Below are positions 22,283 to 31,733 of a stretch of DNA of 64,000 nt, piece after piece. This DNA is from Heliocybe sulcata (taxonomy: Eukaryota; Basidiomycota; Agaricomycetes; Gloeophyllales; Gloeophyllaceae), in assembly GCA_004369045.1 (NCBI GenBank), contig ML213526.1, positions 68,382 to 132,381 on the forward strand. The letters are read 5' to 3'. The notes under the pieces are model-generated. The model was not told the origin of the DNA, did not search any database, and saw only the letters and a program-made list of their open reading frames with translations. The translations under genes and the position numbers were made by a program. Position 1 is the stretch's first letter, and each line of letters opens with the position of its first letter.

Positions 22283-23626
22283 ATGCTTGCTCCATTCCCG
22301 GTAGACGAAGCTCAGATAGTCGCTCAATTCATGCAATGCATCGCCTATGGTAAGTTCCCTGTCCTACGTGAGCGTCTTACGTCTGAGAAGCTCGGAGGCA
22401 TACACATAGTAACATTCATCCTTTGCATCAGAGCTCTGGTGCTTCCGCGGAGGAACAAACACCAGAAAAGCATTAACGTAGATTGGTCGATGTTCATCTG
22501 CGTCATTGCGATGGGCATCATCGCTACGCTTGCGGGTATGTACTGCGTCTATTTCATTGAATGGAGTGTAATCCGTGAGCAGTTGCCTTCGAGTTACTGA
22601 GCAATATTCACACCTTTGTCCTGTATCATGGACCTCGTGGAACGGTCTCGGAGGCATCCGACATCTCATACTGGCCCAACTTCTGGCAAACTATTCTCTA
22701 TGTGCTCCAGGCAGCCCTAGAGGATGGAATCCTGGTAAAGTCCAGAACCTCACCTTGATACGTACCCATATTCAATCCATGCCAGATATACCGAACGTAT
22801 TGCGTGTTTAGCAAAGACTGGAGGATCATAATCGTGCAGGTAGTTGGCTACGTGGGGCTTCTAGGTAAGAGACAGCATCTGTTTCGTAGGCGCACTGATT
22901 AATCAGTTTGGCCAGGCGGCAGCGGCTACTTCGTTTGGCAAGAGATTACAGCGAAAGAAAGTGAAACACTGGTCGGTCCTGAGCTCAGGCCCGGGATGAT
23001 CATCTATATTTCCGCGACCCTCGCTTTGAACCTCGCAGGCACCTGTACGTCTTGTGTCTCTTCGTATCCGCCAGAAATTACTGATTCTGGCAGTATTAAT
23101 TGTATATAAAATACGGAGCCTCCGGTCTCAAACTGCCTCCATCCTGATCGGACCTAGCCCTCTCACCCACGTCATGAGGGTCGTCATTGACTCGGGATTG
23201 ATATATACGACGTGGGTGCTTGTATGTTTAGTAACGGCGCTCGCGAGGAGTAACGCCCTGTATGCTTGTATCACCGTGGTAAGTCATCTTCCGGTCGCGC
23301 TGACATTCCTGAGTGAGCTAACGAACTCGATCTCAGACCGGCCAAATTATCGTATGCCCTTCTAGCCCTAGTCATGCTTACGATCAAATACTGACGCGTT
23401 CATTATAAAGGGTATCGCGTTTGAGCTTATATTCATCCGCGTCAAGCAAGACACTGCCCTCGGCGTGCCGACTACCACAACATCATTGGACAGCGGTCCG
23501 CTGCAATTCACCGCAAGTGACAGCTCTGCACGGATCTCTCGTCTGCATATCCATACCGTACCTAGCATGGGCGAAAAGGGTGAAAGTTCGTCCACGTTCA
23601 TTCTACGAGCCGAAGATATGGCATAG
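22283..23626 (+). CDS. Multi-pass membrane protein of a basidiomycete seven-helix family
   Basis: Starts MLAPFPVDEAQIVAQFMQCI. Small exons carry hydrophobic segments: GIHIVTFILCIRALVL, SMFICVIAMGIIATLA, a helix after YCVFSKDWRIIIVQ, PGMIIYISATLALNLAGT, LTHVMRVVIDSGLIYTTWVL and a last one after GQIIGIAFELIFIRV. Motif order (Tyr-rich loop before a Trp-Arg helix start, SGLIYT, IIGIAFxLIxIRV) is that of a large agaricomycete family of uncharacterised seven-helix proteins, often in many copies per genome. The C-terminal tail is soluble and Ser/Thr-rich. At least six introns were inferred. A receptor role is plausible from topology but unproven; it is not a pheromone receptor by motif. Confidence 0.75.
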
Positions 23627-24559
23627 GCGCTGTCGATTGGTAAGGTTGTACGCTAAGCTTGCATAGGATCGAGTCACGGATGCTTCCAACTTCCCATTTG
23701 AACCATAATCGAGGCAATGGTCGTGAAGAAGATGTAGGAATAAGGTCGTAGGGACGCATATACAAGAAATACACGCTATTTATCCCGGTCGGCTACCGTT
23801 GATCCCACTTTCGTCGTCTACTGACCGTCCGTTCTCAGCCTTTCGTCACGGGCGGGAGATACAGTGCACGTACATTCCTAAAGAGCTCGGAGTGCTCATC
23901 TTACACTGATACCCTGGAAGGTAGCAAAACCCTTTGCTCGAGGCCGACGCTTATCGTTATAGCTTGCGCCCTCAGGGCCTCAAACGTTGAAGTTGAAGGT
24001 CGGATCGGGCAGGCTGGCAACTTGGATGCATCATAGGCCTATATGGACGTGTTAAGCTGAATAGGTTTCAAGGATACCTAATCGCCCGTATCATTCACTA
24101 GAATAAGCGACATAAACAACACTCCCGTCACGCTGGCTAGAGGACTCGTGCCTCCTCATGACGAATATTCTCTCCAGCACAGCGTATGTCATGAACTCGA
24201 TTGGTATCGGGGCCGAGCAAGGAGCATGGCGGGCACTGCTCGACGACGTCCAGCAGTGCTCGTGATGCCTTTTCCTAGGGCCGATAATAGGTCAGGGTCT
24301 ATCATCTGTTGTGGCCGTATAGCGAGACTTGGTCTATGCCACTACGCCACTGATCTATCCAGAAGAGCAATAACGTAGTCGTCCGTACGTTCTTGCGCAC
24401 ATAAAGCAATCCCTGTGGGAGAGCAGATCCTAATATTACACATGCTCAGCAAAGACACGCATTGCAGCGACAGTACAGAGCACATCGAAAGCGTTACCAC
24501 AAGACTGCCATCCAAAATCCCAATAAAATAAAGCAGCAATCATAAGTCCGTCACGGGCG
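23627..24559. other. Intergenic region, 0.9 kb
   Basis: Spacer between the 3' ends of the convergent seven-helix gene (+) and NADAR gene (-). The 24148-24378 frame shows no domain and no splice context. Nothing else recognised. Confidence 0.5.
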
Positions 24560-26172
24560 CTACTGCCCCGCTAGTTCTGCCCTCAAGCGCTCCCGCAGTC
24601 GTCTGAGCGCGATGCCCAAATGGTTCATCCCTTGCCCAAGTGTACCCTCCCCCCAGACAGGATCAGTCGCCTCCGCGTAGATAAGGTCGGCTACTCCCGT
24701 GTTGAGCAGCTGATCCCGCAGGTCGGGATGCTGCGTGAACTTCAAATATAGCGCCTCGTCCATCTGGATTACCGCCCATGTATCAGTTCCTCTGCACTAA
24801 GCAATCGAAAACCAAAACACACTCACATACTCCATCAACTCCCTCTCGAACCCCTCCTTCGCATACTCCTTCATGCGCTCCGACAGCGGGTGCACGTCCG
24901 CGGGGTTCTCCATCTCGCGTATCCGCGCCGCGATATCGTGCCGCTCGTTCCGCAAGAACTTGAGCGCCTCGAACAGGTGGAACGCGCTCGGGTAGAGCTC
25001 GCCCTGGTACAGCACGCGGTGCGGCGAGTGCGGGAGGAACCCGTCGTGCCCCGTCATCATGTTGAAGCGCACGGGCTCGAGCGTGGAGGGCGAGCCTGTC
25101 TGTGGGAGGACGGGCGTCGGCATGCGCATGGGGCTGGGCTCTCCAGGGATGACGGGCGTAATGGGGCCGTTCATGACGACTGCTGGGGGCGACGGAGACC
25201 GTTCGTCGCGCTCGTCCTCCCGCCTACGCGTCGTCCATGACCGAAAGAGCCCGCCGCGACGCCTCCCAGGCCCTCCTTCGCCGTCTCCTCCTCCTTCCCG
25301 CCGACCTGTAAATGACCCAAAGAAGTTCCTCCGCCTTCTTCGCCTCCCGCCTCCGCCGTCGTCTCCCGAGGGAGAAGAGTCCAGCTCGCCCGGCGCGCGC
25401 GGAGGTGGCGTCCACGTGCCAGTTAGGTCTCTCGACAGCATGGATTTGTACGGCTCAAGTTCGTAGATATCTTTTGGTGGGGAAGGGAGCGGGTTTGATA
25501 TGGGTGTTAGCGGCCGAGGACCTGGCGGGCCGAACGCGTCGGGATGTGCAGGTGGAAGTGGTGAAGGGAAGCGTGGGTCGGGGTTCTCATGCATCTGGGG
25601 CGGGGGAGGTGGGGGGCCAGGGGCGTACCCGGCTGGGTACTGCGCCTCCGGTATTCCTGGCCCAGGCGAAGGCGTCGATTGTGACGCAGGCTGCATCTGG
25701 GGTTGCTGTGGCTGGAATCCTGGAGGAAAGACCATCTGTTCCTGCTGTTGCGGCTGAGGCTGAGGTTGGGCTTGCATCTGCGCTTGAGGCATCTGGTATT
25801 GAGGCTGCATGGCGAACTGTTGTTGTGGCCCTTGTGGCGCCATCTGCGGTTGTTGCATTGTCATCTGTTGTGGTTGAACGTAGTACTGGACGGCCTGCGG
25901 TTGTTGGTCTATAGGCCCCACCCATTCATTACCCGTCTCGCTACGCCCGACTACAGAAGCTACTCACACATTGCCTGCTGGTATCCCATCGGGTACTGCA
26001 ACACATATCCATTACTATAGATCGGCTGGGCCTGGGGATATGCGACCGGGTAGTTGTATGGGTATCCCGCAGCTTGGGCTCTTTTGCTCGCGTCCTGGTA
26101 GTCTGGTTGGAAGAGGAGGTTCTGTGCGTAATTGGGGCCGGGAGGTTGTATGCGCGAGCTGTTATTGCCCAT
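24560..26172 (-). CDS. NADAR-domain protein with long Pro/Gln-rich N-terminal region
   Basis: The N-terminus MGNNSSRIQ fits an N-myristoylation signal (Gly2, Ser at 5 and 6). A long disordered region follows, first Tyr/Ala/Pro-rich (YPYNYPVAYPQAQPIYSNGY), then Gln/Pro/Met-rich, then Arg-rich. The C-terminal NADAR domain contains FLPHSPHRVLYQGELYPSAF, HLFEALKF and the RNERHDIAARIREM block. After the last intron (about 24764-24822) it continues MDEALYLKFTQHPDLRDQLL, YAEATDPVWGEGTLGQGMNH and LGIALRRLRERL. The family includes bacterial YbiA, an N-glycosidase acting on a damaged riboflavin-pathway intermediate, and enzymes that act on ADP-ribose. The Glu in YAEATDPVWG and the Trp are as expected for an active domain. 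Membrane anchoring is inferred from the N-terminus only. Confidence 0.88.
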
Positions 26173-26712
26173 TCAAATTCGTGCACGTTCAATTTCAGGG
26201 ATCCGAGCAAAATTCGTGAAGCGGAGCGTCAGATGAAAATCGTGACAGAAATAAAGTCGTTAGATAGATATACAAGCAGATACGTGAGATTGCGGAGGCA
26301 AGCAGGAGCAGAACACAACGAGGCCCACACGCGGTTGAGGTACCTGCGTTAGTTATTGATAGACTGAAGGAGATACGGCCCGCGTGATTCGACACCAGTC
26401 AGGATTGAATGCAGAGGCCATCGAAGCGGTGTATTACTGCCGTCGAGGCATGCTACAGAGGAGGTACTGTAGCAGACGGAAACAAGCCATGCTGGTCTGT
26501 GGCTGAAAATACCATCGTTTGCATATTTGTCTAGAATTAGCACGCCAGATAGATTCACGTATCACCACGTTCAGACTAGCGCACAGAAGAAACGCCTGAG
26601 GAAACTGGATTCAAGCATGGTACCAAGTTCCTATGGATGGGGGCGAGTAGAGGCCAGGAAAGAGATATGAATGAAGTAGACATTAAGCACCAAGGCAAGA
26701 CGACATGCCTGC
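26173..26712. other. Intergenic region, 0.5 kb
   Basis: Promoter of the NADAR gene and 3' region of SAP18, both on the minus strand. No further coding sequence seen. Confidence 0.6.
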
Positions 26713-27659
26713 TTATCGTCTCCTCGGCGGACTCCTCGAACGCGTCCTGCTCCTTCGTCCCCTCCCTCTTCCGCGATACGTCGGTGGACTCTCTCCCCTC
26801 CGTGGCGGCGGCGGCCTACGATCCCGTGGTTCGTACTCCCGATCCCGACTTGCAAAGTCGCCTCCCCTGCGGCCTCCTCTCCCACCACCCCGACCAGGCG
26901 TCGGACCATTGGACTCACCACGCCAGTGCCCTCCCCCTCGTCCCAACGACCCGCCCCAGCCTCCATCCCCGCCCCTTCCAGTCGCAGCCGCAGGCCCACC
27001 AGCACCCTTCCATCCAGGCCCATTCGCCGGCTTCCCTGGTGCCTCCGCATTTCCCAAACTAACGTTCTTCGGCAAGATCACCGCGACACACATATAATCC
27101 CCCGGCACGAACCGCAGCTCGTCCAGTGTCCGCTCCTCCTTCTCCCTCTCCGTCAGCTCCCTCTGGCCTTCCCCCTCCTCCGAATCATCAAGAGGACCGA
27201 TAGTGCCCGGCTCGCCAAGAATGTCGCGGCTGTAGACGATCCCGAGCTCCTTCTGCGAGAAGCGCCCGCGTGAAGCAGAGTCGGCGTACACAGCGCGGAA
27301 GGAGTAGCGCGCGAGCGGGTGGCGGTATTCAGGCGCCTGGGCGGTGGTGCGCAGTGTGGTGAGCACTTCGCGGAGGGTCGCGTCTTTCCTAGTTGGTACG
27401 CGACTTTAGCCACGTCTTCAGATTCACAATCAATGTAGACGTACCATGTAAATATCTGCTGCTCGTCGGCTATGGGCAGACTCGCATCTTCGAACGTGTT
27501 CAACTTGTGGAACGCCCCGATTTTGATGAATGTCCGTATGAGAAACGGAGCAGTCTTCAGACCAATCAGCCTCAAGCTCTCAGGAAGAAGAATAAATCCC
27601 ACCTTTTCTCTATCGACGATAGGCCGGCCAGCGGGGGTTACTGTCTCGTCCACCTGCAT
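26713..27659 (-). CDS. SAP18: SAP18, histone deacetylase/ASAP complex subunit
   Basis: Starts MQVDETVTPAGRPIVDREK. A 48-nt intron then joins to TAPFLIRTFIKIGAFHKLNT. The next intron splits the tryptophan of IFTWKDATLREVLTTLRT. The ubiquitin-like SAP18 fold continues with RHPLARYSFRAVYADSASRG, IVYSRDILG, an acidic insert, and closes with LRFVPGDYMCVAVILPKN. Human SAP18 ends about here; this protein adds an RGG/Gly-rich stretch and an RS-type tail (RSRTRSRSPPRRR). SAP18 links Sin3 deacetylase and the RNPS1/Acinus ASAP complex; the RS tail fits a splicing-associated role, which is inference. The start codon is only about 100 bp from the end of a pogo transposon. Confidence 0.92.
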
Positions 27660-27760
27660 ACTGCGTGCTCGTATTGCGACTTAAGGCTGAGGAAAGGTTA
27701 AGGTAGCGATGATTACGTAACGCCAATAATTTGTCAATTGAACGAAACGATTTGTAGGTA

Positions 27761-27785
27761 CTGTACCGGGCCGCGTACTCGGACA
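27761..27785 (+). repeat. Left terminal inverted repeat of pogo element
   Basis: 25 bp, matching the reverse complement of 31555-31579 except for three positions. A TA dinucleotide precedes it. Confidence 0.92.
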
Positions 27786-28222
27786 CCCTAGCTTAGCAGC
27801 TCTCCACTGCTCGCAAACCATCACTTCTCGCCAAAGTAAATAGTGGAAACTGTCTGCAAATACCTCTTCTACATCATGGACATACGTTTCTATTTTCTTG
27901 TCTTGCATAAGATGCACTACGAATATTTTTTTGCGGAAGGTGTCTCCGGTGGCGCGGACTACGTACTCGGACAGCGTGGGAAATCGGAGTTCGGTTTCGC
28001 AGCAACAGCCACCGGGGACTTGTAAGACGGATAGAACAATGAGCAGGCCCTCCACCTGGATGTCAGAGACACTAAATGACCTTGAGGACCCTCCCTGACA
28101 GCCTGCTGAAACCATCAGAGCTTTTGTAGCCTCGAACTTCTGCGAACAGGAGCAACCTCAGGCTGTAAAGACTTCTGTCCAACTCCTATAGCCAATCGTG
28201 AGTGCTACTAGTCGTGTTGGCT

Positions 28223-30715
28223 TCATACCGACACAGACTTACCTGTTTGATTAGAAGAGCTATCCATTGTACCCTTTTGTGTGGTAATCAGGGCTGGGAA
28301 CATCACAGACTCGGAAGATGGTCGGGAAGTGGATGGATCCGGTACGTCATGTGTGTTATCTGCACGGTGCGCACTGCTGCATCCTGTTGCCCCGCTCACC
28401 GTAGACCGTTGTCCCCTGTTCCGTGGCCGTGGAACAGGCCGCTGCCTCTGTGGTTCATCTTGTCCTGCTTCCGCTTGCTGTTGCTCAATGCTCGGCGCCG
28501 GTTTTCTTCCCTTCCTGCCTCGTCTCGTGGCAACTTGAGCGGCCTTCCTTGCAGCTTCCTCCGCCTCACGCAGCCTCTTCGTGACCAATCTCTGAGCCTC
28601 CTTCAATTTCCGCATCCGAGCCTGCTCTAGGCGCTTTTGCTCCTGCTTTGCCTGGCGGTCGCGGGCTTTCTCCTCCTTTTGCGCCTCTCTCTTAGCCTCA
28701 GCGATTGCACGCTTCTCGTCTCTGTCATACTCAAGGATCTTTGTCTTCCAGTGCTTGAATTTTGGTGCGGCCTCCTTGAAGACATCCTTCATTGCAGATT
28801 CCCAGTCAGCTCTTGCAAGATAGTCGAGTGCTTCACTGCTGGTCATGTGCCGTCCATGTGATGTATCGAAGCGCCGTGGTTTCTTGTTCTCTTTGTGGAA
28901 GGCTTTCTGTCGTAAACCGTCCATTCTCCCGCTCCATGAGTACCATCGTAGCATGGGCAGACCTCATTTGGCAGTAAGTGTTTCTGATAATCTCTTCCAG
29001 CTCTGAGATATGGCTGCGGAGGTGCTCGCGTCACGCATAGTATGGAGGTGGCGGTGGAATAGGGGTTAGATCCGGCAGCGGAAGGGCGTGGACTGTTTCG
29101 ATTGATCCAATCTGATCGTGCGCTCCACTCGAAGTATCGATAGGTATGGGAGCTGCAGGAGTATAGCTGAATACTGCCGGCGAAGTGAGGGTCTCGGGGG
29201 CGGGAGTCGAGGGTTCCGCAGAGCCTGTCACGATTTGAGGTGAGTGCTGTCCAGGCTCGAGGATGGCTGTCGTAACAGCACTGACAATGGCAGCAGATTC
29301 TATGGCAGCAGCACCACCACCACCGCGGGAACTCTGGTCTGTAGACTGGATGGGTGCGAGGGGCAGGGCAGGTTGTGTAGTTGTCAGTAGTGATGGATCG
29401 AAAGCTGCTGTCGGTATAGCATCCGGATTGAATGGCCAAATACCAGTTCTGGCAAAGGCTGCTTGGATAGTGGATGCCTTCAGAGCACGCTGCCGAGCGT
29501 TGTCGTAGTATGCCAATAGGTTATGCTTGTTGATGACAGTCAGCTCCGCAGATGCAGTGTTCACTTCTGCTTTCCAGGAGCGTGCAAGGGGACCAAATAC
29601 GCCAACATCGCATGGCTGTAGCACGTGTGTCGTGTGTGAGGGCAGATGATGTTATGATCCGCTGCAAATTTGCAGAATTTGTAGCTGTAATGGGAGTTGT
29701 GGCCGTCAAGAATGAGTAATCGAGCATGACCCTCAGGATCCCGGGTTGCCGGCTCAAAATCTCGCTGCAGCCACTTGAGTCCAAGATCCTGGTCCGTCCA
29801 GCCTTTCGGCGAGTGCGAGATACTGCAAAGGCCATAAGTAAGCTCGCAGCGATACAAGATTTTCACTGTCAAAACATGCCTGGCTTTACACGGATTATTC
29901 CGCCCCCACTCCAAATCCATATGATGACCCTGATATATCACACTTGGATGAAGAGCTCTCCCATCAGCACAGATCGCCTCGATAATGGTGACCAGCTCTC
30001 GATCTCCGTTTTCGACTTGATAAACTTGCTTTTGATCGCGATCCACAAAGGCGGCTATGCGCTCACCAATCCCCCGTTGCACCCCCTTTTCGTCCATGTT
30101 CCACACATTTCGGGGAAGGATACAGAACTTCTGAAGAATCTCACCAAGCATATTGAAATAGTTCCGGACTGTTGTAGGGTTGAGTGCACGGGCCCGGCAC
30201 TGTTCAAGTCCAGTTGTCCAGCGGACCTTAAGCTCAGGATGTCGCCTGCGGAATCTCTTAACCCAGCTTTGCCCGATATGCATCTTGCACAGATCAGCCG
30301 CACAGTCAATAATCGTGGAAGCTGACATAGGTAAGCCACGCCGGCCCATTATCTTGATCCAGTCGACGAGAGCAGCTTCCGCCTCTGAGCACAGCTTCTG
30401 CTGTGGCTCTCGTGCTTTGGCTTTTGTGCTCTTGCCATTCAGTCTATCCGACAATGTGCTCTTTGAGACATTGAAGGCTTTCGAAGCCTCCCGGATGGAT
30501 AAATTGGGCTGACCGAGTGCATTCATCCCCGCGCATTCGATTGCGGCAACAGCGAGAGTGATGCGATCTTCATAGTCACTAGAGTCGACAGAGGCTGCTG
30601 GTCTGACAGGGGGAGTCATTTCAGATGTGAAGCTCTTGCAATTATGGCATAGACAGGCTTGAGGAGGGCGGGAGGGAGTAGTAGGGCATCGAGTAACAGG
30701 CTGCGCGATATACAA
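28223..30715 (-). pseudogene. pogo-type DDE transposase, disrupted
   Basis: The N-terminal part has a psq-like helix-turn-helix (LSIREASKAFNVSKSTLSDR) and a CENP-B/Tc5-like second HTH (RGLPMSASTIIDCAADL, SWVKRFRRRHPEL). The DDE_1 catalytic core shows the acidic residues in VWNMDEKGVQRG, LLILDGHNSHYS and QPCDVGVFGPL. A probable intron with a GC donor lies at about 29818-29876 between NPCKA and ISHSPKGW. The reading frame shifts near 29640, just before LQPCDVGVFG, and breaks again near 29030 before the Lys/Arg/Ala-rich C-terminal coiled region. It is therefore probably inactive. The likely start is either 30715 or an inner ATG near 30619 (MTPPVRPAASVDSS). Confidence 0.88.
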
Positions 30716-30895
30716 CTTGTTACATACATTTAGCCATAGCCGAGCCTCATTTTCTCCTTCCCAGTATCTTCATCAATCGCACTCAAGAGCTCCGGCACAT
30801 CAGGCATGGGTAGCGACCACGATGGAAACGAATATCCGAACCTCGTGTCGCCACCCAAAACACGCCTCTCCGCAACAGGACCTACCACGTCGATT

Positions 30896-31316
30896 TCATC
30901 CGTAGAACTCTGTAAATGGTTGTTAGATATGCTCTACATGTCTGAGAAGCTAGTAGCATACCAATTTTTGCAGTAGCACCCACACTGCAGAAAATGTCCT
31001 TTTTCCAATCCTGACCATCAAAATACGAAGCATCGGCAATGATCTCGTACTCTACCCGCCCAGAAAATCTGGAAAAATGCAACAACTGGATTATATGTGC
31101 CAGAGGGACACTCACTTTGATATGACAGGTACTTGAAGCTGCTAGCATAGAGTCTTTGACCACCGGCGAGGACGAGAGACAGCAGGTCCTAGATTCAGGT
31201 TCAGGAGAAAGCTGGAGCTGTCGCAATGCTGCAGTAAAGAATTCCAAGCAGTAATGACGGACAAACAAAGGCATGGCACCAGAAAGATAGTGGCCAAAAT
31301 TTGGGAGCAATTGCAT
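30896..31316 (-). CDS. Small spliced ORF of unknown function inside the pogo element
   Basis: I do not recognise it. Exons 31117-31316, 30962-31068 and 30896-30909, joined at good GT-AG sites, give an open frame of exactly 107 codons with a stop. The protein starts MQLLPNFGHYLSGAMPLFVR, continues HYCLEFFTAALRQLQLSPEP, then KIFWAGRVEYEIIADASYFD and GQDWKKDIFCSVGATAKIEF. It lies between the transposase start and the right inverted repeat, transcribed in the same direction as the transposase. It could be an accessory transposon gene, a captured host fragment or a chance frame; two clean introns with frame kept argue against chance. Confidence 0.45.
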
Positions 31317-31554
31317 GCGATGGGCGGGAGCAGGACATGTTTCAGTTTGAGCGAGAGTGGCCGGTACGACGCACTCGTGGGAGATTGCCGGAATTCTACC
31401 TAATTCGGGTACCGTATCTCACGTAGCGATTCATGTATCTCCTTGATACTGTGCATATGAGGTGATCTATGCCATAGGTACAGAATGCAATAAAAATTTT
31501 GTGCAAAGGTGTGATAGAGAGTGAGCAGGAGACAAAGTGTCCGAGTACATAGGC

Positions 31555-31579
31555 TGTCCGAGTACGCGACCCGCCACAG
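31555..31579 (-). repeat. Right terminal inverted repeat of pogo element
   Basis: 25 bp, partner of 27761-27785. A TA dinucleotide follows it, at 31580-31581. Confidence 0.92.
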
Positions 31580-31733
31580 TAATTCCAGATTTGGTGTGCT
31601 ACAACCCATTTCAGGACCAATGTTCTGAAAGAGAGTCATAGCTGAGTTCGAAATTTCCGCAGAAATAATATGACATATACCGTTTTTGGATCAATGAATC
31701 TCAAGACGTCTTACTCTTCCACATTCTTCACAG

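Larger units (their letters stand above)
27761..31579 (-). mobile_element. pogo/Fot1-type (Tc1/mariner superfamily) DNA transposon
   Basis: The ends are 25-bp imperfect inverted repeats (22 of 25 match) beginning CTGTACCGGGCCGCGTACTC on the left and ending GAGTACGCGACCCGCCACAG on the right. TA flanks both sides (27759-27760 and 31580-31581), the target duplication expected of this superfamily. The inner motif TACTCGGACA is repeated at 27776 and 27964, and inverted at 31539 and 31555. It carries a decayed transposase on the minus strand and a second, spliced ORF near the right end. It fills the divergent promoter between SAP18 and the LARP7-like gene. Confidence 0.93.

Noticed and set aside
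25059-25914. Antisense frames across the NADAR gene
   Set aside because: The opposite strand has a clear NADAR domain and introns; the antisense frames arise from Pro/Gln-rich codon bias.
26637-27097. Long + strand frames rich in Pro/Arg
   Set aside because: They are shadows of the RGG/RS tail of SAP18 on the minus strand.
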